Shown piece by piece: positions 1 through 8,242 of a stretch of 34,431 bases of DNA (positions are counted from its first letter, which is position 1; the number at the start of each line of letters is the position of its first letter). Position numbers and translations under genes: made by a program. Under the pieces are notes generated by a model that was given only the letters and a program-made list of their open reading frames with translations, was not told the DNA's origin and did not search any database. The stretch spans positions 234,106 through 268,536 of the forward strand of contig NZ_DS022276.1 of the NCBI RefSeq assembly GCF_000153725.1, given 5' to 3'. This stretch comes from Salipiger bermudensis HTCC2601. Its GTDB lineage: Bacteria > Pseudomonadota > Alphaproteobacteria > Rhodobacterales > Rhodobacteraceae.

Positions 1-673
1 CGGCGAAGATCACCTCGTGCTCGCCCACCACGTCGCCGCCGCGGATGGCGTGAAAGCCGATGTCGCCCCGCTTGCGCTTGCCGGTGATGCCGTCGCGGCC
101 CCGGTCCGAGACCGCGTCGAGCGCCACGCCGCGGCCCTCGGCGGCGGCTTCGCCCAGCATCAGCGCGGTGCCCGACGGCGCATCGACCTTCTGGTTGTGA
201 TGCGCCTCGACGATCTCGATATCCCAGTCCTCGTCGAGCGCCGCGGCGACCTGGCGGGTCACCTTGGTGAGCAGGTTGACGCCGAGCGACATGTTGCCGG
301 CGCGCACGATCACCGCGTGGCGGCCCGCGACGTGGATTTTCCTGAGATCCTCCGCGTCGAGCCCGGTGGTGCCGATCACGTGCACTGCCCGGGCCTGCGC
401 CGCGAGCTCCGCGAAGGCCACGGTGGCAGCCGGCGCGGTGAAGTCGATCACCGCCTGCGCCTTGCTGAACGCCTCGAGCGCGTCATCGGTGACGGTGACG
501 CCGATCTCGGTGCCGCCCATGCAGGTGCCGAGGTCGCGCCCCACCCAGTCATGGCCCGCGCGCTCGACCGCGCCCACCAGCGCCAGCCGGTCGCTCTTTT
601 GCAGTTCGCGCACCAGCATCTGGCCCATGCGGCCCGACACGCCCGTCACAACAACGCCCGGCTTCTCGCTCAT
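1..673 (-). CDS. dapB: 4-hydroxy-tetrahydrodipicolinate reductase, 3' end outside window
   Basis: DapB reduces 4-hydroxy-tetrahydrodipicolinate with NAD(P)H in the cytoplasmic diaminopimelate/lysine pathway. The N-terminal nucleotide-binding motif [13 protein letters not shown] is visible, followed by [11 protein letters not shown] and the family signature [16 protein letters not shown], which carries the catalytic His pair and the Lys. The reading frame is open to the left edge, so roughly the last 40 to 50 residues are missing. Two in-frame ATGs lie 6 nt apart, at 679 and 673. I chose 673 because a GGAG motif sits 6 nt before it but directly abuts the 679 codon. The gene is divergent from rbfA. 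The family assignment is secure. Confidence 0.96.
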   Translation of the reverse strand, partial: MSEKPGVVVTGVSGRMGQMLVRELQKSDRLALVGAVERAGHDWVGRDLGTCMGGTEIGVTVTDDALEAFSKAQAVIDFTAPAATVAFAELAAQARAVHVIGTTGLDAEDLRKIHVAGRHAVIVRAGNMSLGVNLLTKVTRQVAAALDEDWDIEIVEAHHNQKVDAPSGTALMLGEAAAEGRGVALDAVSDRGRDGITGKRKRGDIGFHAIRGGDVVGEHEVIFA

Positions 674-702
674 CGTCATCTCCAGTTCATCCTTTGCGCG
701 CT

Positions 703-731
703 TCCTTAGCGCGCAGCGTCCGGCTTGGCAA
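703..731 (-). promoter_or_regulatory. Predicted sigma70-type promoter for dapB
   Basis: Read on the minus strand there is TTGCCA (731-726), a 17 nt spacer, then TAAGGA (708-703). The expected transcript start is near 696, about 23 nt before the dapB ATG. The -35 hexamer overlaps a plus-strand TTGGCA (725-730) that could serve rbfA. Seen by eye only. Confidence 0.4.
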
Positions 732-760
732 AGGGGCGGGCAAGGACTAAGTGGGAAGAC

Positions 761-1156
761 ATGGGCAAGAACAGATTCCAAGACGGTCCCGGACCGAGCC
801 AGAGACAGCTTCGCGTCGGCGAACTCATTCGCCGCACGCTCTCGGAGGTGCTGACGCGCGGCGACATCCACGACCCCGAGCTCAACCGCCTGTCGATCAC
901 CGTGGGCGAGGTGACGGTGTCGCCCGACCTCAAGGTGGCGACCGCCTATGTGGTGCCGCTGGGCGGCGGCAAACCGGACGAGATGTTCGACCTGCTCAAG
1001 CGCAACAAGTCCGAGCTGCGCCGCGCGGTGTCGAAAGGGCTGACGCTGAAATTCGCCCCCGAGATCCGCTTCAAGCTCGACGAGACCTTCGACCGGCTCG
1101 ACGAGACCCGGCGGTTGTTCTCGCAGGATGCGGTGCGCCGCGACGTGGAGGAGTAG
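761..1156 (+). CDS. rbfA: Ribosome-binding factor A
   Basis: RbfA is a small KH-type RNA-binding protein that helps mature the 30S subunit and 16S rRNA 5' end processing. The 131-residue product has the family's N-terminal helix ([18 protein letters not shown]), the strand [19 protein letters not shown], and the C-terminal segment [20 protein letters not shown]. The frame stays open upstream, but the ATG at 761 puts the protein at normal family length and has a GGGAAG purine stretch just before it. The next gene follows after 4 nt. Assignment is secure; the exact start is likely but not proven. Confidence 0.96.
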   Translation: MGKNRFQDGPGPSQRQLRVGELIRRTLSEVLTRGDIHDPELNRLSITVGEVTVSPDLKVATAYVVPLGGGKPDEMFDLLKRNKSELRRAVSKGLTLKFAPEIRFKLDETFDRLDETRRLFSQDAVRRDVEE

Positions 1157-1160
1157 GCCG

Positions 1161-1907
1161 GTGCGCGGCGTTCTGGCCGCGGCCACCGCGCTGATCCTCG
1201 CGGCGCTGCCGCTGCCCGCCAGGGCGGTTGGCTGCGAGCCGTTAGAGCATGCCGGCAACCGCTACACCGTCTGCGAGGTGCGCCCTGCCCGCGAGGCGCT
1301 GCGCACCTTCCTCTACACCGAGGACGGCACCCCCTGGGGCCAGTTCACCGCCATCGACAATGCGCTGCGCCCGCAGGGCCGGCGCCTCGCCTTCGCGATG
1401 AATGCCGGCATGTATCACGAGGATCGCGCGCCGGTCGGCTACTATGTCGAGCGCGGCGAAGAGGAAATGCGGGTGATCTCGAGCGCCGGGCCCGGCAATT
1501 TCGGGCTGCTGCCGAACGGCATCCTGTGCATTCGCCGCAACCGCGCCGACGTGATCGAAACCCGCGCCTTCCTGCGCGAGCGCCCGTCCTGCCGCTATGC
1601 CACCCAATCCGGTCCGATGCTGGTGATCGACGGCGCGCTGCACCCGCGCTTCCTGCCCGACAGCAGCTCGCGCTACATCCGCAACGGCGTCGGCACATCC
1701 GAGGATGGCACGCGCGCGGTCTTCGTGATCTCGGAAACCGCCGTCACCTTCCACGAGTTTGCCTCGCTGTTCCGCGACCGGCTGGGTCTGCCACAGGCGC
1801 TGTTCCTCGACGGCAACGTCTCTCGGCTCTACGCGCCCGAGGCCGGGCGGCGCGACATCGGCCGCACGATGGGGCCGATCGTCGGCGTGGTGGCGCGCGA
1901 CGAGTAA
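1161..1907 (+). CDS. Secreted DUF2233 / phosphodiester glycosidase family protein
   Basis: This 248-residue protein begins with GTG, preceded by a strong GGAGGAG site inside the end of rbfA. Residues 1-22 form a Sec signal peptide (hydrophobic run [15 protein letters not shown]), so the mature protein is predicted to be periplasmic or secreted. The body matches the DUF2233 (NAGPA-like) fold: [34 protein letters not shown] and [13 protein letters not shown] are the conserved blocks. Characterised relatives cleave phosphodiester-linked sugars, but the substrate here cannot be read from sequence. The mature part has few cysteines and no membrane segment. It is likely co-transcribed with rbfA. 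Family call is good; function is open. Confidence 0.85.
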   Translation: MRGVLAAATALILAALPLPARAVGCEPLEHAGNRYTVCEVRPAREALRTFLYTEDGTPWGQFTAIDNALRPQGRRLAFAMNAGMYHEDRAPVGYYVERGEEEMRVISSAGPGNFGLLPNGILCIRRNRADVIETRAFLRERPSCRYATQSGPMLVIDGALHPRFLPDSSSRYIRNGVGTSEDGTRAVFVISETAVTFHEFASLFRDRLGLPQALFLDGNVSRLYAPEAGRRDIGRTMGPIVGVVARDE

Positions 1908-1927
1908 GGCGCGGCGGCGCCTTTCCC

Positions 1928-1956
1928 TTGCACCTGCCCGTCCTGCGGCCTACCTC
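1928..1956 (+). promoter_or_regulatory. Predicted promoter for tldE/pmbA
   Basis: TTGCAC (1928-1933), a 17 nt spacer, then TACCTC (1951-1956). The predicted start near 1962 gives a leader of about 20 nt to the ATG at 1982. The strong -35 with weak -10 is common in this lineage. Found by eye. Confidence 0.4.
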
Positions 1957-1981
1957 GATGGGGCAGCAACGCGGAGCCCCC

Positions 1982-3328
1982 ATGAACCGACCCCTCGACA
2001 GCCTGACCCAAGCCCTTCTGGATGCCGCCACCAAGGCCGGCGCCGATGCCGCCGACGCGCTCGCCGTCGAGGGCAGCTCGACCGAGATCGACGTGCGCAA
2101 CGGCACGCTCGAGCAGGCGGAGCGCTCGGAGGGCACCGATATCGGGCTCAGGGTCTTCATCGGGCGGCGCAGCGCGGTGGTCTCGTCCTCCGACACCAAG
2201 GACTCCACCATCGCCACCATGGCCGAGCGCGCCGTGGCGATGGCCCGCGAGGCGCCAGAAGATCCCTATGCCGGGCTTGCCGATCCCGCGCAGCTCGCCC
2301 GGGACTGGGACATCGAGGCGCTCGAGATGTGCGATCCCACCGACGCGCCCTCTCCGGCCGAGCTGCAGGAGGACGCCTGCGCGGCGGAAGCGGCGGCGCT
2401 GGCGGTCGAGGGCATCGGGCAGGTGCAGTCGGCCTCGGCGGGCTATGGCCGACGCCAGGTGCATCTCGCGGCGAGCAACGGGTTTTCGGGTGGCTACTGG
2501 CGCAGCTCGCGCTCGCGCTCCTGCGTCGCCATCGCGGGCACCGGGCTCGAGATGGAGCGTGATTACGACGGCGACAGCCGCACCTTCCAGTCGGAACTGC
2601 GTGGCGCCGCGGAGATCGGCCGCCGCGCCGCCGAGCGCGCGCTCGAGCGGCAGAACCCGCGCCGCCCCAAGACCGGCGCCTACCCGGTGCTGTTCGACGA
2701 GCGCATCGCCGCCTCGCTGATCGGCCACCTGATCGCGGCGGCCAACGGGGCCGCAGTGGCGCGCGGCGCGTCGTGGCTGCGCGGAGCGCTCGGAGAGGAC
2801 GTGCTGCCGAAGGGGCTGTCGCTGGTCGAGGATCCGCACCGTCCACGCATCGCGGGCTCGCGCCCGTTCGACGCGGAGGGCCTGCCGACGCAGGCCCGCG
2901 CGCTGGTCGAGGACGGCGTGCTGACCGGCTACACGCTCGATCTGGCCAATGCCCGCAAGCTCGGCATGGAGCCCACCGGAAACGCCGCCCGCGGCACCAG
3001 CGGCGGGCCGTCTCCGACCCCGTGGAACCTCGCGCTCACGCAAGGCGACAAGAGCCGTCAGGAGTTGATTGCGCAGATGGGATCGGGGCTGGTGGTGACC
3101 TCGATGATCGGCGCCACGATCAACCCCAATACCGGCGACTACTCGCGCGGGGCAGCGGGGTTCTGGGTCGAGAACGGCGAGGTCGCCTACCCGGTCTCCG
3201 GCGTGACCATCGCCGGCAACCTGCGCGACATGCTGCGACGGATCACCCCCGCCAACGACGCGCGCGGCTGGCTGTCGCGCGTGGTGCCATCGCTTCTGGT
3301 CGAGGGGCTCACCCTTGCCGGAGAGTGA
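1982..3328 (+). CDS. pmbA: TldE/PmbA family metalloprotease partner
   Basis: TldE (PmbA) pairs with TldD in a heteromeric protease that degrades unfolded peptides and, in some species, trims peptide antibiotics; the metal site belongs to TldD. The 448-residue length equals that of typical PmbA. Visible blocks are the N-terminal GADAADALAVEGSSTEIDV region, the central RRPKTGAYPVLFDERIAASL, and the C-terminal GNAARGTSGGPSPTPWNLAL and GAAGFWVENGEVAYPVSGV. The last of these is the hallmark near the end of the family. ATG 1982 follows a GGAG. The stop overlaps the next gene by 14 nt, suggesting translational coupling. No tldD is present in this window. Confidence 0.93.
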   Translation: MNRPLDSLTQALLDAATKAGADAADALAVEGSSTEIDVRNGTLEQAERSEGTDIGLRVFIGRRSAVVSSSDTKDSTIATMAERAVAMAREAPEDPYAGLADPAQLARDWDIEALEMCDPTDAPSPAELQEDACAAEAAALAVEGIGQVQSASAGYGRRQVHLAASNGFSGGYWRSSRSRSCVAIAGTGLEMERDYDGDSRTFQSELRGAAEIGRRAAERALERQNPRRPKTGAYPVLFDERIAASLIGHLIAAANGAAVARGASWLRGALGEDVLPKGLSLVEDPHRPRIAGSRPFDAEGLPTQARALVEDGVLTGYTLDLANARKLGMEPTGNAARGTSGGPSPTPWNLALTQGDKSRQELIAQMGSGLVVTSMIGATINPNTGDYSRGAAGFWVENGEVAYPVSGVTIAGNLRDMLRRITPANDARGWLSRVVPSLLVEGLTLAGE

Positions 3329-4097
3329 TCTCGCGCTTCTGACCCGCGCCGCCTGGAGCGCCGCCGAGACCGCCACACGCTATATCGGCGGCACCATGAA
3401 CGTGCGCCACAAGGCCGCCGATGGCAGCCCGGTGACCGATGCCGACATGGCGGTGAACGCGGTGCTCGAGGAGCTGCTGCGCAGCGCCCGGCCCGACTAT
3501 GGCTGGCTCAGCGAGGAAAGCGCCGACGATCCGGCGCGGCTCGGGGCGGAGCGGGTCTTCATCGTCGACCCGATAGACGGCACCCGCAGCTTCATCGAGG
3601 GCTCGGACAGCTGGGCGCATTCGCTGGCGGTGGCGCAGGATGGCGAGATCACCGCCGCGGTGGTGTTCCTGCCGATGCGCGAGCGGTTCTACAGCGCAGC
3701 GCTTGGCGAGGGGACGCGTCTCAACGATGCAACGGTCCACGCCAGCGGCGTCGCAACGCTCGAGACCGCTCAGGTTCTGGCCACCAAGCCGTCGATGCAG
3801 CCCGATCACTGGCGCAGTCCGATGCCGGAGCTGCAGCGCAGCCACCGCCCCTCGATCGCCTACCGCCTGGGGCTGGTGGCCGAGGGCCGCTTCGACGCCA
3901 TGCTGACGCTGCGCCCGTCCTGGGAATGGGACATCGCCGCGGGCGCCCTGCTGCTTTCCGAGGCGGGCGCGATGATCAGCGACCGCAGCGGTCAGCCGAT
4001 CCGGTTCAACGCGCCCCACCCCAAGCATGACGGCGTGGTCGCCGCCAACCCGGCGCTGCACGGCGAGATCCTCGGCAGGCTGCGGCAAGCGCCCTGA
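3315..4097 (+). CDS. Inositol monophosphatase family protein (CysQ / 3'(2'),5'-bisphosphate nucleotidase-like)
   Basis: A 260-residue member of the Mg-dependent inositol monophosphatase superfamily. The metal-binding signatures are present: LSEES (Glu67-Glu68), the DPIDGT box at 85-90, and WEWDIAAGA with Asp206. In CysQ these residues dephosphorylate 3'-phosphoadenosine 5'-phosphate; other members act on inositol phosphate or histidinol phosphate, and the motifs alone do not decide. The start is a TTG at 3315 with GAGGGG upstream. No ATG or GTG gives a full-length N-terminus, and DLALLTRAAWSAAE is conserved-looking. It overlaps the end of pmbA by 14 nt. Confidence 0.88.
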   Translation: MPESDLALLTRAAWSAAETATRYIGGTMNVRHKAADGSPVTDADMAVNAVLEELLRSARPDYGWLSEESADDPARLGAERVFIVDPIDGTRSFIEGSDSWAHSLAVAQDGEITAAVVFLPMRERFYSAALGEGTRLNDATVHASGVATLETAQVLATKPSMQPDHWRSPMPELQRSHRPSIAYRLGLVAEGRFDAMLTLRPSWEWDIAAGALLLSEAGAMISDRSGQPIRFNAPHPKHDGVVAANPALHGEILGRLRQAP

Positions 4098-4138
4098 CCT
4101 GCCCGGCCCTTGAGCGCCGACGCCGGTCAGGAAAATTT

Positions 4139-4162
4139 GCAGGCGTTTTCGAGAACGCCTGC
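4139..4162 (+). terminator. Perfect 9-bp hairpin after the CysQ-like gene
   Basis: GCAGGCGTT (4139-4147) pairs perfectly with AACGCCTGC (4154-4162) across a 6 nt loop. It lies 41 nt after the stop codon and just before the next promoter. There is no T-tract on the plus-strand side, so it may be a Rho-dependent 3' end structure rather than a classical terminator. Confidence 0.4.
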
Positions 4163-4185
4163 CCATCCCGCAAGCCGCTCGGCGC

Positions 4186-4213
4186 TTGACCTTGCCGGGC
4201 GAGATCGTAGGTT
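4186..4213 (+). promoter_or_regulatory. Predicted promoter of the DUF4170-waaA-lpxK operon
   Basis: TTGACC (4186-4191), a 16 nt spacer, TAGGTT (4208-4213). The expected start is near 4220, giving a leader of about 23 nt with an AAGG ribosome site at 4232-4235. TTGACC-type -35 elements are typical of alphaproteobacterial housekeeping promoters. Confidence 0.5.
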
Positions 4214-4242
4214 GCCGACGTCTTCACCTGAAAGGTCAGAGC

Positions 4243-4485
4243 ATGGTTCAACGACTCCACCTCGTGTTCGGCGGCGAACTCGTGACCCCGGAAAAGAACG
4301 TCTTCAAGAATGTCGACGAGCTGCACATCGTCGGGATCTTCCCCGACTATGCCAGCGCCCACGACGCCTGGAAGGCCGAGGCGCAGCGCACCGTCGACAA
4401 TGCCCACATGCGCTACTACATCGCCCACCTGCATCGCCTGCGCGACGAAGAGGCCGAAGCCTCGACCACCGAGGAGCTCGGCTGA
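4243..4485 (+). CDS. DUF4170 domain protein, first gene of an LPS operon
   Basis: A small acidic cytoplasmic protein of 80 residues with no signal peptide or membrane segment. The body reads as one alpha/beta domain: LHLVFGGELV, then LHIVGIFPDYASAHDAWKA, then a helix with MRYYIAHLHRL. I recognise it as DUF4170, a family of unknown function that is common in alphaproteobacteria. It has its own promoter and is followed after 5 nt by the WaaA-like gene and then lpxK. The context suggests a link to lipid A/Kdo assembly, but that is inference from position only. ATG 4243 is supported by AAGG. Confidence 0.85.
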   Translation: MVQRLHLVFGGELVTPEKNVFKNVDELHIVGIFPDYASAHDAWKAEAQRTVDNAHMRYYIAHLHRLRDEEAEASTTEELG

Positions 4486-4490
4486 CACCC

Positions 4491-5735
4491 TTGTCCCGCA
4501 AGCCCTTCGCGCTCTCGGCCTATCTCGCCTCGGCGCGCGGTCGCCCCACGGCCTCACCGTCGGTGGTGCCGCGCCCGGATGGCCCGCTGATCTGGATGCA
4601 CGCCGCGCGGCTCGACAGCGCCCGCGCGCTTGCGGCGCTCGCCGCCCGCATCCGCGCCCAGCGGGACGAGATCTCGGTGCTGCTGACCTGGCATCCCAGC
4701 GTACCGGCGCAGCCCTACCCGGGCTGCATCGGCCTGCCCCTGCCCGCCGACACCATCGCCGATGCCCAGAGCTTCGCCGCCCACTGGCGCCCCGATATCG
4801 GCCTCTGGACCGGGCAGACGCTGCAACCGGCGCTGCTCTCGCGACTCTCGGACACCGGCACCAAGCTCGTGCATCTCGATGCCGGCAATGATCCATGGCA
4901 CGTGCCGGGGCCGGTCTGGCTGCCCGATTGCACCACCGCGACGCTGGCGCTGTTCGACCGGATCTTCTCGATCGATGACATGGCACACCGTCGCCTGCGC
5001 CGCCTCGGCCTGCCCGACGAACGGCTGCGCCGCGCCGGCCCGTTGAGCGAGAGCGCGCCGCCGCTCGACTGTTCTCCGGATCTGCACGAAGAGATGGCGC
5101 AGCTCCTTTCGGGTCGTCCGGCGTGGCTCGCCGCGCGGGTGCGCGCTGACGAGGCGGCCGAGATCCTGCAGGCACATCGCCGCGCCATCCGGCTGGCGCA
5201 CCGGCTGATCCTGTTCATGGTCCCCGCCAGTCGCGAGGACGGCGCCGAGATCTGCCGCATCGCCCGCGCCTCCGACCTGCGCAGCGTGTCGTGGGACGAT
5301 GGCGAGATGCCCGACGAGAACACCCAGGTTCTGGTCACCGAAGACGACGCGGAGCTCGGGCTCTGGTATCGCCTCGCCCCCATTGCCTTCCTCGGCGGCT
5401 CGCTGCGCCCGGGCCATGGCGGAGAGGACCCGCTGGCCGCCGCCGCTCACGGCGCGGCGCTGCTCTACGGGCCGAATGTCGGGCGTCACCTCGCCGCCTA
5501 TACCCGGCTGGTCGACGCCGGCGCCGCCCGCATCGTGCGTGATTTCGACAGCCTCGCCTCGGCGGTCTCGCAGCTGGTGGCACCCGATCGCGCCGCGGCC
5601 ATGGCCCATGCCGGCTGGGACGTGGTCAGCCAGGGTGCGGCGCTCACCGACAAGGTGATCGCGCAGGTGTTCCGCTGGCTCGACGGCGAGGACGATCCCC
5701 GCGACGATGACACCAACGCCGGGGAGGCCGCCTGA
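4491..5735 (+). CDS. WaaA/KdtA-like protein (Kdo transferase family) with altered catalytic motifs
   Basis: Length (414 residues), two-domain layout and position directly before lpxK match 3-deoxy-D-manno-octulosonic acid transferase, which adds Kdo to lipid IVA on the inner face of the inner membrane. The C-terminal half keeps [18 protein letters not shown] (299-315), [10 protein letters not shown] and the aga-rich end. Key motifs differ: the canonical HAxSVGE reads HAARLDS (37-43), placing Ser43 where the catalytic Glu is expected. The ETExWPN block reads TGQTLQP (107-113), the STHxGEE block reads ARVRADEA (215-222), and HNPLEP becomes EDPLAA. The start is a TTG at 4491; the next ATG would remove about 35 residues. 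The stop overlaps the lpxK ATG. It may be a divergent transferase or an inactive homologue. Confidence 0.78.
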   Translation: MSRKPFALSAYLASARGRPTASPSVVPRPDGPLIWMHAARLDSARALAALAARIRAQRDEISVLLTWHPSVPAQPYPGCIGLPLPADTIADAQSFAAHWRPDIGLWTGQTLQPALLSRLSDTGTKLVHLDAGNDPWHVPGPVWLPDCTTATLALFDRIFSIDDMAHRRLRRLGLPDERLRRAGPLSESAPPLDCSPDLHEEMAQLLSGRPAWLAARVRADEAAEILQAHRRAIRLAHRLILFMVPASREDGAEICRIARASDLRSVSWDDGEMPDENTQVLVTEDDAELGLWYRLAPIAFLGGSLRPGHGGEDPLAAAAHGAALLYGPNVGRHLAAYTRLVDAGAARIVRDFDSLASAVSQLVAPDRAAAMAHAGWDVVSQGAALTDKVIAQVFRWLDGEDDPRDDDTNAGEAA

Positions 5736-6724
5736 TGCGCCCGCCAGCCTTTTGGTACACACCGCCCTCGCAGCCCGCGCTGCGTGCCCGCCTGCTGGCG
5801 CCGCTCGGTGCGCTGACCGCCCGGACCACCGCCCGCCGCGTCTCGGCTCCCGGCGCCTCGGTGGGCGTCCCGGTGATCTGCGTCGGCAACCTCAACGCCG
5901 GCGGCACCGGCAAGACACCGACCGTGATCGCCCTGATCGAGCGGCTGAGCGCCCGCGGCGAGGCGGTGCACGTGGTCTCGCGCGGTCATGGCGGCCGGCT
6001 CGAGGGGCCGGTGCAGGTCGATCCGCTGAGCCACGGCCCCGCGGATGTCGGCGACGAGCCGCTGCTGCTTGCCGCCTTCACGCCGGTCTGGGTCGCGCGC
6101 GATCGCGCCGCCGGGGCCTACGCCGCCGCCGAGGCCGGGGCACAGGTCATCGTCATGGATGACGGTTTCCAGAACCCGGCGTTGAACAAGAACCTGTCGA
6201 TCATCGTGGTCGACGCGGCCAAGGGCTTCGGGAATGGGCGCTGTATGCCCGCAGGCCCCCTGCGCGAGCCCGTAGAGGCTGGCCTTGCCCGCGCCGACCT
6301 CGTCCTCTCGATCGGCCCTGCCCCCGCCCAGAGGCGCTTTTCCGAGGCTTGGGAGGCCCATATCCCGCTGCCACACCTGACGGGCCACCTCGCGCCCTTG
6401 CAGACCGGCATGACCTGGGACGGGCTGCCCGCCTTCGCCTTTGCCGGCATCGGCCACCCGGAGAAGTTCTTTGCCACGCTCAAGGGCCTCGGGGCGGAGC
6501 TTCGCGGCACCTCGGCGCTCGACGATCACCAGCCCTTCACACCGCAGCTGCTGACCCGGCTCGAGACCGACGCCGCCCGCCTCGGCGCGCAACTCGTCAC
6601 CACCGAGAAGGACGCAGTGCGCCTGCCGGCGGAATTCCGTCCCAAGGTGCTCACCCTGCCGGTGCGGCTGCAGATCGACGACGACACGGCACTGGCGGAC
6701 AGGCTCGACACGCTGCTCGCCTGA
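5735..6724 (+). CDS. lpxK: Tetraacyldisaccharide 4'-kinase
   Basis: LpxK phosphorylates the 4' position of the lipid A disaccharide to make lipid IVA, at the cytoplasmic face of the inner membrane. The 329-residue protein has the Walker A motif [11 protein letters not shown] (51-61), the block [21 protein letters not shown] with the catalytic Asp-Asp, and GIGHPEKFF followed by [10 protein letters not shown] near the C-terminus. These are the standard family signatures. The ATG shares one base with the TGA of the preceding gene (TGATG), indicating translational coupling. It is last in its operon and converges with the next gene across a 32 nt gap holding a 5-bp GCGCT/AGCGC hairpin (6743-6757). 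Confidence 0.96.
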   Translation: MRPPAFWYTPPSQPALRARLLAPLGALTARTTARRVSAPGASVGVPVICVGNLNAGGTGKTPTVIALIERLSARGEAVHVVSRGHGGRLEGPVQVDPLSHGPADVGDEPLLLAAFTPVWVARDRAAGAYAAAEAGAQVIVMDDGFQNPALNKNLSIIVVDAAKGFGNGRCMPAGPLREPVEAGLARADLVLSIGPAPAQRRFSEAWEAHIPLPHLTGHLAPLQTGMTWDGLPAFAFAGIGHPEKFFATLKGLGAELRGTSALDDHQPFTPQLLTRLETDAARLGAQLVTTEKDAVRLPAEFRPKVLTLPVRLQIDDDTALADRLDTLLA

Positions 6725-6756
6725 GTCGCTTTCGCCTGCCTTGCGCTTCGAGAGCG

Positions 6757-7623
6757 CTACTCCGCGGCCAGCGGCTTGTCCTGGTCGCGATGCCCGATGG
6801 CCGCGATCTCGGCCACAACGCCGCGCAGCACCCGCCGGAAGGCCTGGAAATCGGCACTGGGGCGGATTCGCGCCTCGTCCATGTAGACCGAGCGATCGAT
6901 CTCGATCTGGATGGCGTGCTGCTGGCGCGACGGTCGTCCGTAGGCCTGCGTCACGTAGGCCCCGGCGAACGGCGCGTTGCGCACCACCGAGAGCCCGGCC
7001 CGGGTGAAGGCCGCTTCGACCCGCGACACGATCTCCGCCGAGGCCGAGGCGCCGAAGCGATCACCGATGACGATCTCGGGCCGGCGGGCGGAGTTGCGCG
7101 CCACGCCGTCCACCGCCTCGTGCGGCATGGAATGACAGTCGATCAGAATCGCCTCGCCGAAGCGGCTGCGCGCGCTCTCGACCAGCTCGCGCAGCTGCGC
7201 GTGATAGGGATGCCAGTAGCGCGCGATGCGGCGCTCGGCCTCGGAAAGCGGCATCTTGCCGCGATAGATCGCCCGCCCGTTCGAGACCACCCGTGGCACC
7301 ACGCCAAGACCGCTCGCCACGCGCGGGTTGTGCCCGCCGCGGCGCACCCCCTCGATCAGGGCCGGGTCGAGCTCGTCCGGGGCGCGGTTGAGGTCGAGAA
7401 AGGCGCGCGGGGCCCCGGCGCGCAAAAGCGGCGCCCCGAATTGCGGTGCGCAATCGAAAAGCCGGTCGACAAAGGCGTCCTCGGAGGAGCGGATGGCGTG
7501 CTCGTCGAGAACGGTGTTGCGCAGGAAGCTCCACGGATAGTCGCGCCCGGAATGCGGCGAGGCGAACACGGCACAGGAGGTGGCCGCCTCCGGCAGATCG
7601 AGATGAAAGGCGACTTTGGGCAT
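6757..7623 (-). CDS. N-formylglutamate amidohydrolase family protein
   Basis: A 288-residue cytoplasmic protein of the N-formylglutamate amidohydrolase (HutG-type) family, zinc-dependent hydrolases that release formate and glutamate at the end of one histidine degradation route. Visible blocks are FASPHSGRDYP near the N-terminus, AFLDLNRAPDELD, LSEAERRIARYWHPYH, the metal-site segment ILIDCHSMPHEA, and IQIEIDRSVYMDE. The start has a near-perfect AGGAGG 4 nt before ATG 7623. No other hut genes are nearby, so the substrate may be another N-formyl or N-acyl amino acid. The gene stands alone and converges with lpxK. Confidence 0.9.
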   Translation of the reverse strand: MPKVAFHLDLPEAATSCAVFASPHSGRDYPWSFLRNTVLDEHAIRSSEDAFVDRLFDCAPQFGAPLLRAGAPRAFLDLNRAPDELDPALIEGVRRGGHNPRVASGLGVVPRVVSNGRAIYRGKMPLSEAERRIARYWHPYHAQLRELVESARSRFGEAILIDCHSMPHEAVDGVARNSARRPEIVIGDRFGASASAEIVSRVEAAFTRAGLSVVRNAPFAGAYVTQAYGRPSRQQHAIQIEIDRSVYMDEARIRPSADFQAFRRVLRGVVAEIAAIGHRDQDKPLAAE

Positions 7624-7722
7624 TCGTCCTCCTGATGAGCATAGTTTAGCGCGATTTTCGCGAGGGCAAAAAGCCTGTTTTCTTCGCGGGATGGAAACCG
7701 GCATTCTTTGCCAGAAAAGCCC

Positions 7723-7751
7723 TTGCCACCATCTCCGACTCCACTTATAGA
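7723..7751 (+). promoter_or_regulatory. Strong predicted promoter for tRNA-Val and L36
   Basis: TTGCCA (7723-7728), a 17 nt spacer, TATAGA (7746-7751). This is a close sigma70 match. The predicted start near 7758 leaves a leader of about 70 nt before the tRNA. L36 follows the tRNA without an obvious terminator, so it is probably on the same primary transcript. Confidence 0.55.
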
Positions 7752-7829
7752 GCGCTCCACCGGCGCGGTTCTCCCGCGCCCCACTTACTTCTGGGGCACG
7801 GAGACACGGGTATCGCGCAGGCCATGAGA

Positions 7830-7904
7830 GGGCGGTTAGCTCAGCGGTAGAGCACTACGTTGACATCGTAGGGGCCACTGGTTCGATCCCAGTACCGCCC
7901 ACCA
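7830..7904 (+). tRNA. tRNA-Val (anticodon GAC)
   Basis: A 75 nt cloverleaf with the CCA end encoded. The acceptor stem GGGCGGT (7830-7836) pairs perfectly with ACCGCCC (7894-7900), followed by A and CCA. The anticodon arm CTACG-TTGACAT-CGTAG gives anticodon GAC, reading GUC and GUU valine codons. The T arm carries GTTCGATCC and the D arm GCTC...GAGC. Confidence 0.97.
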
Positions 7905-7995
7905 TGGTCCTAATTCACCACCTCCGCGGGGTCGCGCCCACGGTAGGTCCCGCAACGCCAGGCGCTCGCGCGCCGCGACAAGAGGAGAGACCATA

Positions 7996-8121
7996 ATGAA
8001 GGTCGCAAACTCGCTCCGCTCGCTCAAGAAGCGCCATCGTGACTGCCGCGTTGTGCGCCGCAAGGGCCGCGTCTACGTGATCAACAAGACCCAGCGTCGT
8101 TTCAAAGCCCGCCAGGGCTGA
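7996..8121 (+). CDS. rpmJ: 50S ribosomal protein L36, zinc-free type
   Basis: A 41-residue, strongly basic protein beginning [14 protein letters not shown] and ending RRFKARQG, which is the alphaproteobacterial form of large-subunit protein L36 (bL36). Classical L36 binds zinc through three Cys and one His. This version has a single Cys (residue 17) and no such site, so it is the C-minus type that does not need zinc. The ribosome site AGAGGAGAG lies 7 nt before the ATG. It follows tRNA-Val by 91 nt and is closed by a hairpin terminator. Confidence 0.96.
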   Translation: MKVANSLRSLKKRHRDCRVVRRKGRVYVINKTQRRFKARQG

Positions 8122-8148
8122 GACGATCCTAGGATCACGAGAGTATTG

Positions 8149-8175
8149 AAAGGGCCGCCCATTCGGGTGGCCTTT
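8149..8175 (+). terminator. Hairpin terminator after L36
   Basis: AAAGGGCCGCCC (8149-8160), loop ATTC, then GGGTGGCCTTT (8165-8175). The stem is 11 bp with one bulged G and one G-T pair, flanked by A- and T-rich ends. It lies 27 nt after the L36 stop. Confidence 0.7.
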
Positions 8176-8242
8176 CTGCTTTCGCGCCCCTGCTTTTCGG
8201 CGCCTGTGCGCGCAGAGTATCCGCCGCGCCCGTCCGGACCCG

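Noticed and set aside
1829-3376. 515-codon open frame on the minus strand opposite pmbA
   Set aside because: Arg/Gly/Ala-rich shadow of the real gene; pmbA motifs on the other strand are unambiguous.
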